Shown: positions 9,397 through 17,011 of the stretch, piece by piece
Position numbering within the stretch: the first letter of the stretch is position 1
Layout: the number at the start of each line of letters is the position of its first letter
Assembly: GCA_902794005.1 (NCBI GenBank)
Contig: CADBFO010000002.1
Span: 1 to 64,000, forward strand
DNA: 64,000 nucleotides
From: an uncultured Bacteroidia bacterium
GTDB taxonomy: Bacteria > Bacteroidota > Bacteroidia > Bacteroidales > UBA932
Direction: 5' to 3'
Notes under the pieces: model-generated
Seen by the model: only the letters and a program-made list of their open reading frames with translations
Database searches by the model: none
What the model was told of the DNA's origin: nothing
Program-made: the position numbers and the translations under genes

Positions 9397-10029
9397 ATGA
9401 AAAAGTTATTCCTTACATTAGCATTGGTTTTTGCGACACTTGCTTCAGCCAATGCCCAGTTTGGCGTAATCGGAGGCTGGACCAGTTCCAATGCCAAAGT
9501 GGACGGCAGCTGGAAGCCCGACACCAAGAGCATGTCCCTGTACCATTTGGGAGTGGCTTATAAAATCAAGATGGGCCCCATCTTTGCGGCACAGCCGGAA
9601 TTGTCCTATCAGGTAAAGGGCGCCGTGCTCAATGACAACATCAGCACGCTCTCTACCCGGGGCGGCTATGTGGAACTGGGCCTGGGAATGCAGCTGGGCG
9701 TGGACCTGCTGGTATTCCGTCCGTTCTTCCTTTTCCAGCCTTTCATCGGATATCAGGTCTATGGCAATGAGGATCTTCAGGTTTTCGGCCTCAATTCCTC
9801 TGTCCCTTATAACCAGCTGAAAGACGCCAAGAACAAGTTCGAGGGCGGTTTCGGCGTAGGCGGCGGTCTGGAACTCATGAATCATTTCCAGATCACCGTA
9901 CAGTGGTTCAAGAATATCGGCCAGCTGTACGACGGAGGCAAATTCAATGATTACGCTGATGTTCTCTCCGGCCTGAAGGACGTCAAGAACTACTCGGGCG
10001 TAAAGATAACCCTTGGCATGTTTTTCTAG
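9397..10029 (+). CDS. Outer membrane beta-barrel protein (PorT-like)
   Basis: A 210-aa exported protein with a signal peptide (MKKLFLTLALVFATLASANA, cleaved before QFGVIGG). Alternating hydrophobic/polar strands and the ending in an aromatic residue (GVKITLGMFF) are typical of small 8-10-stranded beta barrels annotated in Bacteroidota as PorT-family or OMP_b-brl_2 proteins. The role is unknown. The start lies 3 bp after the thioredoxin stop and the LOG-family gene starts 1 bp after its stop, so the three are probably co-transcribed. Confidence 0.85.
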   Translation: MKKLFLTLALVFATLASANAQFGVIGGWTSSNAKVDGSWKPDTKSMSLYHLGVAYKIKMGPIFAAQPELSYQVKGAVLNDNISTLSTRGGYVELGLGMQLGVDLLVFRPFFLFQPFIGYQVYGNEDLQVFGLNSSVPYNQLKDAKNKFEGGFGVGGGLELMNHFQITVQWFKNIGQLYDGGKFNDYADVLSGLKDVKNYSGVKITLGMFF

Positions 10030-10030
10030 G

Positions 10031-10561
10031 ATGGGCAGGCAAGTTGTCATTTATTGTGCCTCTTCAAGCACGATCGATCCCAAATACAACGAAGCGGCCC
10101 GGCAGCTGGTCCGGGGCCTGCATGCCCTGGGGTATGATATCGTATCCGGCGGCGGTGCCCGCGGCACCATGGGCGCCATCACGGGCGAATCCGTAAAGGC
10201 AGGCGGCCGCCATGTGGCCGTGCTGCCCCGTTTCATGCAAGGGCTGGAGCATCCGGAGGTCAGCGAAGTGGTGTGGACGGAAACCATGGCCGACCGCAAG
10301 GAACGGATGCGGGAGAACACGGTGGCCGCCATCGCCCTTCCGGGCGGGATCGGCACGTTGGATGAACTGATGGAGACGCATACCCTCCGGAAGCTGAACA
10401 AATACGAAGGGGAGGTTTTCGCCCTCAACCTGGACGGTTTTTACAATCCGCTCAAGGAACTGCTGCACCACTTTGTGGTGACTGATATGACCTCGCAGCC
10501 GGATGTGGAACTTCTCCATTTCCCGAATACGGTAGAGGAATTGTTGGAATACTTTAAATAG
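10031..10561 (+). CDS. LOG family protein (nucleotide 5'-monophosphate phosphoribohydrolase-like)
   Basis: A 176-aa Rossmann-fold protein. The family motifs are clear: GGGARGTMGAITG near residue 43 and PGGIGTLDELMET near residue 108, the PGGxGT phosphate-binding signature of LOG proteins, long misannotated as lysine decarboxylases. Known members release adenine-type bases from nucleoside monophosphates. An in-frame TTG at 10013 would extend the protein into the previous gene; the ATG at 10031 directly precedes the first beta strand (QVVIYCASS), so I start there. It is followed immediately by the polyprenyl synthase gene. Confidence 0.92.
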   Translation: MGRQVVIYCASSSTIDPKYNEAARQLVRGLHALGYDIVSGGGARGTMGAITGESVKAGGRHVAVLPRFMQGLEHPEVSEVVWTETMADRKERMRENTVAAIALPGGIGTLDELMETHTLRKLNKYEGEVFALNLDGFYNPLKELLHHFVVTDMTSQPDVELLHFPNTVEELLEYFK

Positions 10562-11539
10562 GTGGAAATCAACGGGATAAATACTTTCCTGAAGCAGGAC
10601 ATGGAGAAAGTGGAGGCGCTGATCCAGACGTCTCTGATTTCGGATGTGGCCCTGCTGGACGGCATCAACAGAAGCTTGCGGGATCATCCGGGCAAGATGC
10701 TCCGGGCCACGCTCTCGCTGCTGGTGGCGGGCGCCTTGGGAGAAGTGAACGAGTCGTCTCTCAAATATGCCGCCGGGGTGGAACTGCTTCACAATGCCAC
10801 GCTCCTTCACGACGATGTGGTGGACGGCGCCACGCTGCGGCGCGGAAAGCCCACGGTGTCGGCCCTTCTGAACAATGAGGCGGCTGTCCTGATTGGGGAT
10901 TTCTGGCTGGTGAAGTGCGTAAGGCTGGTTCTCCAGGCTTCGGTGGAGCCGGAGCAGGTACTTCGCCGCTTTTCGGCCACCCTCAGCGATTTGGCCGAAG
11001 GGGAACTGCGTCAGATGGAACTGGCCGGTCTGGGAACCACGACGCAGGAGGACTATCTCCGGATCATCTACGGGAAAACCGCTTCGCTCTTTGTGACGGC
11101 CGCCGTATCGGCCGCCATTTCGGTGAATGCGCCGCAGGCGTTGTGCGAGGCGGCGGAAGCGTTTGCTTCTCATCTGGGAACGGCTTTCCAGATCAAGGAT
11201 GACATTTTCGACTATGCTCCGGATTCCAGACTGGGGAAACCCGCCGGCATCGACCTTCGGGAGCAGAAAATCACCCAGCCGCTGCTGTGTGCGTTGGAAA
11301 GCGTAGCGGAGCCGGAGGCCCGGGCCGTCCGCGACCAGGTGACCCGACTGGCCGACTGTCCGGAACTGGAGGCCGATGTGCGCGCCTTTGTCCATGCGCA
11401 CGATGGCGTGGGCAAGGCAACGAGGGTGATGAACCGCCACCTGGACATGGCGCTTGAGAGCCTGGAGGCATTTCCGGCATCGCCCCGGAAGGAGTATCTG
11501 AAGGCCTTGACGCATTATGTCGGAGACCGGAATATTTGA
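10562..11539 (+). CDS. Polyprenyl diphosphate synthase (trans-isoprenyl type)
   Basis: Makes a long-chain all-trans isoprenyl diphosphate, most likely the side chain for menaquinone. The first Asp-rich motif is visible in LLHDDVVDGATLRRGKPT (about residues 80-97) and the second in FQIKDDIFDY (about 212-221). GKMLRATLSLL near residue 45 corresponds to the IPP-binding region. At 325 aa it has the normal size. The start is a GTG placed directly after the TAG stop of the LOG gene with no spacing, so translation is probably coupled. Chain length cannot be read with certainty from the sequence. Confidence 0.93.
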   Translation: MEINGINTFLKQDMEKVEALIQTSLISDVALLDGINRSLRDHPGKMLRATLSLLVAGALGEVNESSLKYAAGVELLHNATLLHDDVVDGATLRRGKPTVSALLNNEAAVLIGDFWLVKCVRLVLQASVEPEQVLRRFSATLSDLAEGELRQMELAGLGTTTQEDYLRIIYGKTASLFVTAAVSAAISVNAPQALCEAAEAFASHLGTAFQIKDDIFDYAPDSRLGKPAGIDLREQKITQPLLCALESVAEPEARAVRDQVTRLADCPELEADVRAFVHAHDGVGKATRVMNRHLDMALESLEAFPASPRKEYLKALTHYVGDRNI

Positions 11540-11546
11540 TTCCCCT

Positions 11547-11591
11547 GTCATTCTGAACGAAGTGAAGAATCTATAACGAAGTGAAGAATCT
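11547..11591 (+). repeat. GTCATTCTGA...GAAGAATCT leader repeat, copy B
   Basis: A full 26-bp unit (11547-11572) is followed by a partial 3'-half copy (11573-11591), the same partial duplication as copy A. It ends exactly where the ATG of the holB-like gene begins. The GTG inside it runs into a stop (TGA overlapping the ATG), so only the ATG can be used. Confidence 0.85.
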
Positions 11592-12566
11592 ATGAAAGTT
11601 TATGGCAATACGGAAGTGGTGAACGCGCTGCACCGGATGGTGGAAAGCGGTCACATTCCGCATGCCATGCTGCTGCACGAGGACGACGGCGGCGGGGCTT
11701 TCCCGCTGGTCCTGAATTTTCTGGAAGAATTGTACGGCGGCAATCCGCGCGTAAAAAAACTCATCCATCCGGACATCCATTTCGTGTTTCCGGTGGCCGG
11801 GGCCGACAAGCCCGTCTCGCTGCAGTATATCGGGAAATTCCGGGAACTTTTGCTGGAGAACCCGTACTTCTTTGAGAACGAGTTGTATGCGGCCATCGGC
11901 ATAGAGGGGAAGCAGAGCAATATTTCCGTGCACGAGGCGCGCAGCATCCTGGAAAGGCTTTCGTTGTCGGCCGTGGAAGGGGGATGCCGGACGGTGGTGC
12001 TGTATCTGCCGGAAAAGATGAATGCCCAGGCGGCCAATGCGCTGCTCAAGATGGTGGAGGAGCCTCCGCAGAAAACCCTTTTCCTCCTCATCACCCATGC
12101 CCCGGAAAAGGTGCTGCTGACCATTGCCTCCCGTTGTCTGCACCTGCGTGTGCAGCCCCTTTCCCCGGAGGCCGACCGCGAGGTCCATGCCGGGGAGGCG
12201 GCCGGAAACTCGGCCCTGGTGGATTTGTTCCACGATTTACTGGAAGCCGTGGTGGCCCGTGACATGCTGGGGGCCCTGGAAACCGGAGAGGCCGTGGCCG
12301 ATTTGAAAGTCCGGGAGCAGCAGAAAACCTTCTGCCGCCTGGCATCGGAAGACCTTCGCCGCATTTTCCTTCTGCAGAAGATGCCGTCGCTGGCCCGCAT
12401 TCCGGAGGGGGAGGAAGATTTCTACATCCGCATGGCGCGCAGCCTCAAACCCACATTTCCGCGCAAGGGAATGGCTGCCCTGGACCGCTCCCTGCTCCTT
12501 GTCGAGCGCAACGTGAACCAGAAAATCCTCTTCACCCATTTGGTGAATCAATTATATACGTTATGA
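11592..12566 (+). CDS. holB: DNA polymerase III delta prime-like subunit
   Basis: A 324-aa clamp-loader protein of the AAA+ type. Typical features are GHIPHAMLLHEDDGGGAFPLV near the N-terminus, where the Walker A position is degenerate as expected for non-ATP-binding delta prime. Others are the sensor-like region GCRTVVLYLPEKMNAQAANALLKMVEEPP (about 128-156), holding the NALLK-EEP signature, and LFLLITHAPEKVLLTIASRC with the sensor-1 SRC motif. The zinc-binding cysteines of the Escherichia coli protein are not evident. The next gene, ricT, overlaps by four bases (ATGA). The holB-ricT-gldH order is common in Bacteroidales. Confidence 0.9.
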   Translation: MKVYGNTEVVNALHRMVESGHIPHAMLLHEDDGGGAFPLVLNFLEELYGGNPRVKKLIHPDIHFVFPVAGADKPVSLQYIGKFRELLLENPYFFENELYAAIGIEGKQSNISVHEARSILERLSLSAVEGGCRTVVLYLPEKMNAQAANALLKMVEEPPQKTLFLLITHAPEKVLLTIASRCLHLRVQPLSPEADREVHAGEAAGNSALVDLFHDLLEAVVARDMLGALETGEAVADLKVREQQKTFCRLASEDLRRIFLLQKMPSLARIPEGEEDFYIRMARSLKPTFPRKGMAALDRSLLLVERNVNQKILFTHLVNQLYTL

Positions 12567-13717
12567 ATGAGTATAATAACGAATCCATCCAGTTCGACTG
12601 CTTTCGCGGTTGTACTGTATCCATAGACGAGCAAACCGGTAACCGGGATATCCGCTATCGGCAGGGATGCTGCAAACTGGAGGTGTACGATACGCTCAAG
12701 GGCATTGCTCAGGAGCAGTTTGACGACTACTACGAGGTCCGCTTCAAAAACACCCGCAAGGGAATCTATGTCAATGCCTCCGGCCAGAGCATCAAGACCG
12801 GAGACCTGGTGGTGGTGGAAGCGGCCAACGGGCACGATTTGGGAATCGTTACCTTGGAGGGACCCATCGTCGGCCGTCAGATGAAGTGCAAGGGCGTAAA
12901 TCCCACCCAGCAAGAGCTTCGGAAAATTTACCGCAAGGCCCGTCCTTTCGATATCCAGCGCTGGCAGGAGGCCATCGCCCGCGAGCAGGAAACGATGATC
13001 CGTGCCCGCGTGCTGGCCAATAACCTGGGCCTGGAAATGAAAATCGGCGATGTGGAATTCCAGGGAGACGGCACCAAAGCCATCTTCTATTACATTGCCG
13101 ACGGCCGCGTGGACTTCCGCCAGCTCATCAAGGACTTTGCCGAAGAGTTCCATATCCGCGTGGAGATGAAGCAGATCGGCGCCCGGCAGGAAGCCGGCCT
13201 CATCGGCGGACTGGGTGTCTGCGGTCGGGAACTTTGCTGTGCCAATTACATCACGGAGTTCAAATCCATCACTACGTCGGCCGCCCGTACGCAGGATCTT
13301 TCGCTGAATCCGCAGAAACTGGCCGGACAGTGCGGCAAGCTCAAGTGCTGCCTCAATTACGAGGTGGCCACATATCTGGATGCCCATTCCCGCATTCCGC
13401 GGGTGGTGGAACCGCTTGAGTTTCTGGACGGTCAGGCTTTCCTGGTGAAGACGGACATCCTGGCCGAAACGCTCTATTTTTCCTATGAGAGGGGGTCCCT
13501 GGCCCAGATTTTCCCTTTGTCGGCCCAGGAGGTCCGCGATATTCAGGAGATGAACCGTCGGGGTGAAAAGCCTTCCACGTTGCGTCAGGAAGAGGTTTCC
13601 GCTCCGGAGTTCGTTTCGGCTGTGGGGGACGATGCCATCAACCGTTTCGACCCCGAAAAGAAAAAGAAGCGCCGGAACCGCAATCGCAACCGCCCTCGCA
13701 GGGCCCCCAAGGAGTGA
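12563..13717 (+). CDS. ricT: RicT/PSP1-domain iron-sulfur complex subunit
   Basis: A 384-aa protein of the PSP1 family (YaaT in Bacillus), a subunit of a Ric complex that carries Fe-S clusters and affects RNase Y processing in Firmicutes; its job in Bacteroidota is less clear. The conserved core is GGLGVCGRELCCANY (about 213-227) together with AGQCGKLKCCLNYE near 255, giving the cysteine set of the family. An N-terminal region has two further cysteines (FDCFRGCTVS). The C-terminus ends in a basic tail (KKKKRRNRNRNRPRRAPKE) that could bind nucleic acid. It is translationally coupled to holB. Confidence 0.93.
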   Translation: MNEYNNESIQFDCFRGCTVSIDEQTGNRDIRYRQGCCKLEVYDTLKGIAQEQFDDYYEVRFKNTRKGIYVNASGQSIKTGDLVVVEAANGHDLGIVTLEGPIVGRQMKCKGVNPTQQELRKIYRKARPFDIQRWQEAIAREQETMIRARVLANNLGLEMKIGDVEFQGDGTKAIFYYIADGRVDFRQLIKDFAEEFHIRVEMKQIGARQEAGLIGGLGVCGRELCCANYITEFKSITTSAARTQDLSLNPQKLAGQCGKLKCCLNYEVATYLDAHSRIPRVVEPLEFLDGQAFLVKTDILAETLYFSYERGSLAQIFPLSAQEVRDIQEMNRRGEKPSTLRQEEVSAPEFVSAVGDDAINRFDPEKKKKRRNRNRNRPRRAPKE

Positions 13718-13718
13718 T

Positions 13719-13790
13719 GTCATTCTGAATATGTCGATTTTGTCATTCTGAATATGTCGATTTTGTCATTCTGAACGAAGTGAAGAATCT
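13719..13790 (+). repeat. Tandem 23-bp units ending in leader repeat, copy C
   Basis: Two 23-bp units (13719-13741 and 13742-13764, each GTCATTCTGAATATGTCGAT plus TTT) lead into a full 26-bp terminal unit (13765-13790). The array starts right after the ricT stop, and the GTG inside the terminal unit (13780) is the start codon of gldH, so the repeat encodes the first residues of that protein. Confidence 0.85.
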
Positions 13791-14193
13791 GCTCCTCATA
13801 CTCTCCGCCGCTTTGCTGCTTTCGGCCTGCCGGGAACCGGCCTCCGTGGAAACCTTCATCCCCGGGAAAGGCCCGTACGAATTTACTTTGGACATGGCCG
13901 ATACCACCGTAGTGTACAATCTGGACTTTTATACCCGTGTTGACGCGCTTTCCGGGCAGGCCATTCCGTCCGAGACGCAACTGGTCGTCCGGTGGACGTC
14001 GCCGTCGGATTCTTTGTTCACGGAAACGGTCTATCTGCCCCTGGCCGCCCAGGTGTACGAGCCTTACCGTGCCGGGGTTTCTCCCGTGGAAGCCGGTGTC
14101 TGGAAACTCAAGGTCTCTGCCCCTTCGGCGCCGGAAGGCCTGCGGGGCCTGGGACTTGTGCTTACAAAAATGACCGCGCCCTCGTCATTCTGA
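13780..14193 (+). CDS. gldH: GldH-like lipoprotein
   Basis: A 137-aa lipoprotein with signal MKNLLLILSAALLLSAC; the cysteine near residue 17 would be lipidated. The remainder (IPGKGPYEFTLDMADTTVVYNLDFYTRVD... and WKLKVSAPSAPEGLRGLGLVLTK) fits GldH, a gliding-motility-named lipoprotein also found in non-gliding Bacteroidales beside ricT. The start is a GTG lying inside a dispersed repeat, so residues 1-4 (MKNL) are repeat-encoded. The last codons and stop (TCA TTC TGA) come from the next repeat array. No other start gives a lipoprotein signal. The length is slightly below the usual 150-160 aa. Confidence 0.85.
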   Translation: MKNLLLILSAALLLSACREPASVETFIPGKGPYEFTLDMADTTVVYNLDFYTRVDALSGQAIPSETQLVVRWTSPSDSLFTETVYLPLAAQVYEPYRAGVSPVEAGVWKLKVSAPSAPEGLRGLGLVLTKMTAPSSF

Positions 14194-14301
14194 AGAAGGT
14201 CGTTTTATCATTCTGAGTATGGCCGTTTTGTCATTCTGAATATGGTGGTTTTGTCATTCTGAGTATGGCCGTTTTGTCATTCTGAACGAAGTGAAGAATC
14301 T
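14184..14301 (+). repeat. Tandem 23-bp units ending in leader repeat, copy D
   Basis: Four 23-bp units begin at 14184, 14207, 14230 and 14253, each with a (G/A)TCATTCTGA head and a varying tail, and are followed by a full 26-bp terminal unit (14276-14301). The array begins inside the last codons of gldH and ends directly at the ATG of trmB. Confidence 0.85.
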
Positions 14302-15192
14302 ATGGGACACGGAAAACTGAAAAAATTTGCCGAGAACGAGACGTTCCGCTGCCTGCTGCAGCCGGACGCATCGGCCGTCCTGGCCAAAGAGCCCGGCAGC
14401 AGGGAGTTGAAGTTGAATGACCACCCCATCAAAGGGAACTGGGGACGGGACATGTTCGGCAATGACCATCCCATCGTGCTGGAACTGGGCTGCGGAAAGG
14501 GAGATTACACCGTTGCCCTGGCCCGGAGGCACCCGGAAATCAACTATATCGGCGTGGACATCAAGGGGGCCCGCCTGTGGAAGGGAGCCAAGGAAGCCAC
14601 CGAAGAGGCCATGCCCAATGTGGCGTTCCTGCGCACCCGCATCGAGTTCATCGAGGCGTTCTTCGGCCCCGGCGAGGTAAGCGAAATCTGGCTCACATTC
14701 TCCGACCCGCAGCTGCGCGGCAGCGAAAACGCCCGCCTCTCCTCGCCCCTTTTTCTGGAGCGTTACCGTAAATTCCTGAAGCCCGGCGGCATTGTGCACC
14801 TCAAAACAGACTCCCGCTATCTCTACGAATACACCCAGGCTGTTTGCAAGGTCAATGACCTTCGGGTGCTTGTGTATGGGACAGACATTTACGAGGAAGG
14901 GATGTATATCCCCGAACCGTCGCTTCGCGATCCCTCCCATCCTGACGGATGGCTCCCTCCCTCTTGTGTGGCCGGGCATCCCTTCCTGACAGACATGGGA
15001 TCGGTCCTGCAGGTGCAGACGTTCTACGAGAAAATGTTCCTGGAGATGGGCCTTCCCATTACGTATATGGCGTTTGTGATAGATCACGAAGGCCCGTATG
15101 CCTTCCCGGGAGAAGCCTTTGACCATGATTATTGGCTGGAGGCCGAAGGGCCCCGCCGCTCCTTCTCCCACCAGCCTTCCAAAAAACAATAA
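14302..15192 (+). CDS. trmB: tRNA (guanine-N7)-methyltransferase
   Basis: Uses SAM to methylate G46 in the tRNA variable loop. The SAM-binding motif is IVLELGCGKGDYTVALA (about residues 58-74), followed by NYIGVDIKGARLWKGAKEA. The TrmB signature is modified but recognisable as EIWLTFSDPQLRGSENARLSSPLFL, where most homologues have the FPDPWPKKRH pattern; the Asp-Pro is kept. At 296 aa it is longer than E. coli TrmB because of N- and C-terminal extensions. The ATG directly follows the dispersed repeat. Confidence 0.9.
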   Translation: MGHGKLKKFAENETFRCLLQPDASAVLAKEPGSRELKLNDHPIKGNWGRDMFGNDHPIVLELGCGKGDYTVALARRHPEINYIGVDIKGARLWKGAKEATEEAMPNVAFLRTRIEFIEAFFGPGEVSEIWLTFSDPQLRGSENARLSSPLFLERYRKFLKPGGIVHLKTDSRYLYEYTQAVCKVNDLRVLVYGTDIYEEGMYIPEPSLRDPSHPDGWLPPSCVAGHPFLTDMGSVLQVQTFYEKMFLEMGLPITYMAFVIDHEGPYAFPGEAFDHDYWLEAEGPRRSFSHQPSKKQ

Positions 15193-15204
15193 GCTTGCCT
15201 GTCC

Positions 15205-15420
15205 GTGCTGGTTCCGCCGGTGTTTTCGCCGGCGGTGGTGATGCTTTTGCTGCCGATGGTGTTTTCGGTGTTGTTGTTGCTGGTGTTTTTGTTGCCAATC
15301 TTGTTACCGGTGATGTTTTCGGTGATGTTTTCGGTGATGTTCGTGCCAATCTTGCTGCAGGCGGTGCTGCTTTTGCTGCCGGTGGTGGTGCTGGCGCCGT
15401 TTTTTTTGGAGGCTCGCAAG
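15205..15420. repeat. G/T-rich low-complexity tract
   Basis: The first part of a 654-bp gap between trmB and merR. The plus strand is almost entirely G and T with some C, built from degenerate units such as GGTGATGTTTTC (three near-identical copies at about 15309-15344) and GCTTTTGCTGCCG. Several frames are open, but they translate into simple repeats (NITENITEN on the minus strand, hydrophobic runs on the plus strand) without a credible start, so I do not call a gene. Confidence 0.7.
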
Positions 15421-15440
15421 TTGTTGTGGTTCAATCGCTT

Positions 15441-15481
15441 ATGCATAATCCTCTGCGCAAAAAGCGCAGAGGATTATATGC
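15441..15481. repeat. Palindromic hairpin repeat, copy 2 (3'-end family)
   Basis: Core arms ATAATCCTCTGCGC (15445-15458) and its complement (15464-15477) with an AAAAA loop. The outer arms continue as ATGC and GCAT but are out of register by two bases. It lies about 250 bp after trmB, following the low-complexity tract. Confidence 0.85.
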
Positions 15482-15512
15482 AAAACACTGGGTGTCAGGA
15501 CGTTAGCTGCCA

Positions 15513-15532
15513 CCCCCCCCCACCCCCCCCCC
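15513..15532. repeat. Interrupted poly-C tract
   Basis: Nine C residues (15513-15521), one A, then ten C residues (15523-15532). Such a tract is prone to slippage. It is intergenic and about 275 bp from the merR promoter, so no phase-variable gene can be assigned to it. Confidence 0.8.
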
Positions 15533-15543
15533 GGCCTGTTTTA

Positions 15544-15708
15544 AGAAGCTGTTTTGAAATGGTTGCCGAAGTTTGTTATATGGATTTTTCGAGACAGTTT
15601 CACCTTTGGAAGCGGGAGCGTAACCGTAGCTACGTGACCGATGAGAAAGGTGAAAATGGCCGGAAAGGTCGTGTAAATAACAAGAGCAATTATTTCAAAA
15701 CAGCTTCT
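15544..15708. mobile_element. MITE-like nested palindromic element
   Basis: Terminal inverted repeats of 17 identical bases, AGAAGCTGTTTTGAAAT (15544-15560), with the complement at 15692-15708. Further inverted pairs nest inside on the same centre: TTGTTAT/ATAACAA (15573-15579, 15677-15683), TTTCACCTTT/AAAGGTGAAA (15598-15607, 15646-15655) and a central CGTAGCTACG (15625-15634). No transposase is encoded and no clear target-site duplication is seen. It could be a non-autonomous element or a long structured RNA. Confidence 0.5.
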
Positions 15709-15807
15709 AAGACCGATGCCGGGGATCGGTTGGAGGGGCCTGAGTGGAACGCAAAGTTCGGTGCGGAGGCCCCCGGGAGGGCACGGCCCGCTCCGGTGCG
15801 AAATAAT

Positions 15808-15839
15808 TTTGCTTTTCTATGGTTTTGCGATTAAATTTG
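15808..15839 (+). promoter_or_regulatory. Bacteroidota-type promoter for merR-like gene
   Basis: TTTG at 15808-15811 and TAAATTTG at 15832-15839 with a 20-base spacer. The ATG at 15847 begins only 7 bases after the -7 box, so the transcript would be leaderless or nearly so. Confidence 0.65.
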
Positions 15840-15846
15840 TAGAACT

Positions 15847-16164
15847 ATGGCGAAACTGATTTACACAATGGGCGAGGTGGCGCAGGAGCTGGGCGAAAAT
15901 GCCTCAGCGATACGCTACTGGAGCAATTACTTCGAGAAATTCATCAAGCCCCAGCGCAATGCGAAGGGCAACCGGCTGTATCACCCCGAGGATATCGAAA
16001 CCCTCAAGCAGATTCAGTTCCTGCTCAAAAACCAGGGCCTTACGCTGGAGGGAGCCAGGCAGCGCCTCACCGAAGACCGCCGCAGCGTGGACAAACGGGT
16101 GAAGGCCATCGGCATCCTGAAGGAAATCCGGGAACAGTTGGTTCAAGTACGCAAAGCATTATGA
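15847..16164 (+). CDS. MerR-family transcriptional regulator
   Basis: A 105-aa DNA-binding protein. The winged-helix region of MerR proteins is visible as MGEVAQELGENASAIRYWSNYFEKF (about residues 7-31) and NRLYHPEDIETLKQIQFLLKNQGLTLEGAR. A short C-terminal helix for dimerisation follows, with no effector domain or metal-binding cysteines. Short MerR proteins of this form are common in Bacteroidota ahead of nif3-like genes. The stop overlaps the next start (ATGA), implying coupled translation with the Nif3-like gene. Confidence 0.92.
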   Translation: MAKLIYTMGEVAQELGENASAIRYWSNYFEKFIKPQRNAKGNRLYHPEDIETLKQIQFLLKNQGLTLEGARQRLTEDRRSVDKRVKAIGILKEIREQLVQVRKAL

Positions 16165-16949
16165 AGGTAGGGGATATCACACAGGTGCTGGAGAAATTCG
16201 CTCCGCTCCGCATTCAGGAAGACTGGGACAACAGCGGGCTGCTCATCGGCAGTCCGGATGATGCCGTGCACGGTATTCTGGTGGGCTTCGACTGCACGCC
16301 GGGGCTGATCGAAGAGGCCGTAGAGAAAGGCTGCGACATGGTGGTCACGCACCATCCGCTCATTTTCAAGGGCATCCGCTGCATCCATTCCGAAGACCCG
16401 GTGGGTGCTGCCGTGATGCTGGCTGTCCGGCACGGCGTGGCCGTCTATGCCGCCCACACCACGGCCGACAAAGTGATTGCCGGGGTGAGCGGGGCCATGG
16501 CCCGCCGCCTGTCCCTGCAGAATGTGAGCATCCTGGTTCCGGAAGAGGACGGGACGGTGGGCCTTGGCTGCATCGGCGACTTCCCCGAGCCGATGACCGG
16601 TGCCGAAGCCCTCAAATATGTGCAGGAGAAGTTCGGCCTCAAGCTCATCCGCAGTTCCAAGCCCCTGGAAACGCCCATCCGCAGGGTGGCCCTTCTCGGC
16701 GGCAGCGGCGGCGGCGAAATGGGCCTGGCATGCTCCAAAGGCGCCCAGCTGTACATTACGGCCGATGTTTCCTACCACAATTTCTTCACTCCGGAGGGCT
16801 TCATGGTCATGGATATCGGCCATTTTGAGAGCGAAGTGGAGATTGTGGACATTTTCCTCGCGGAGATACGGAAAAATTTTCCTACCTTTGCAAGTTACAA
16901 AAGTGCCGTTCTGGACAGGAGCAACCCTGTCCACTATTTCGGGCTGTAA
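16161..16949 (+). CDS. Nif3-like dinuclear metal-centre protein
   Basis: A 262-aa protein of the Nif3/YbgI family, whose members form hexameric toroids with a dinuclear metal site; the reaction is not firmly known. Metal-ligand regions are visible: MVVTHHPLIFKG (about 60-71), YAAHTTADKV near 96 and the C-terminal DIGHFESEVEIV. Other conserved marks are LGGSGGGEMGLA and ITADVSYHNFFTPEGF. It is of the short form without the inserted PII-like domain found in about 370-aa relatives. It overlaps merR by four bases. Downstream is a short variant of a dispersed repeat (CTTCGGCAAGCTCGGCATGA). Confidence 0.92.
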   Translation: MKVGDITQVLEKFAPLRIQEDWDNSGLLIGSPDDAVHGILVGFDCTPGLIEEAVEKGCDMVVTHHPLIFKGIRCIHSEDPVGAAVMLAVRHGVAVYAAHTTADKVIAGVSGAMARRLSLQNVSILVPEEDGTVGLGCIGDFPEPMTGAEALKYVQEKFGLKLIRSSKPLETPIRRVALLGGSGGGEMGLACSKGAQLYITADVSYHNFFTPEGFMVMDIGHFESEVEIVDIFLAEIRKNFPTFASYKSAVLDRSNPVHYFGL

Positions 16950-17011
16950 GACGCTTCGGCAAGCTCGGCATGACAAAAAAGGGAATATTATAAATCGATT
17001 TATAAAGTTTT

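Noticed and set aside
13719..14301. CRISPR array
   Set aside because: The 23-bp units follow each other without spacers, and no cas genes are in the window.
15205..15834. A 209-codon plus-strand frame in the trmB-merR gap
   Set aside because: It runs through the low-complexity tract, the hairpin, the poly-C run and the nested palindrome, producing simple hydrophobic repeats and no domain.
16950..16975. A further member of the GTCATTCTGA leader-repeat family
   Set aside because: The sequence CTTCGGCAAGCTCGGCATGA resembles a reversed, diverged relative (GTCATGCCGAG type) but lacks the head and tail seen in the others, so I only mention it under the Nif3-like gene.
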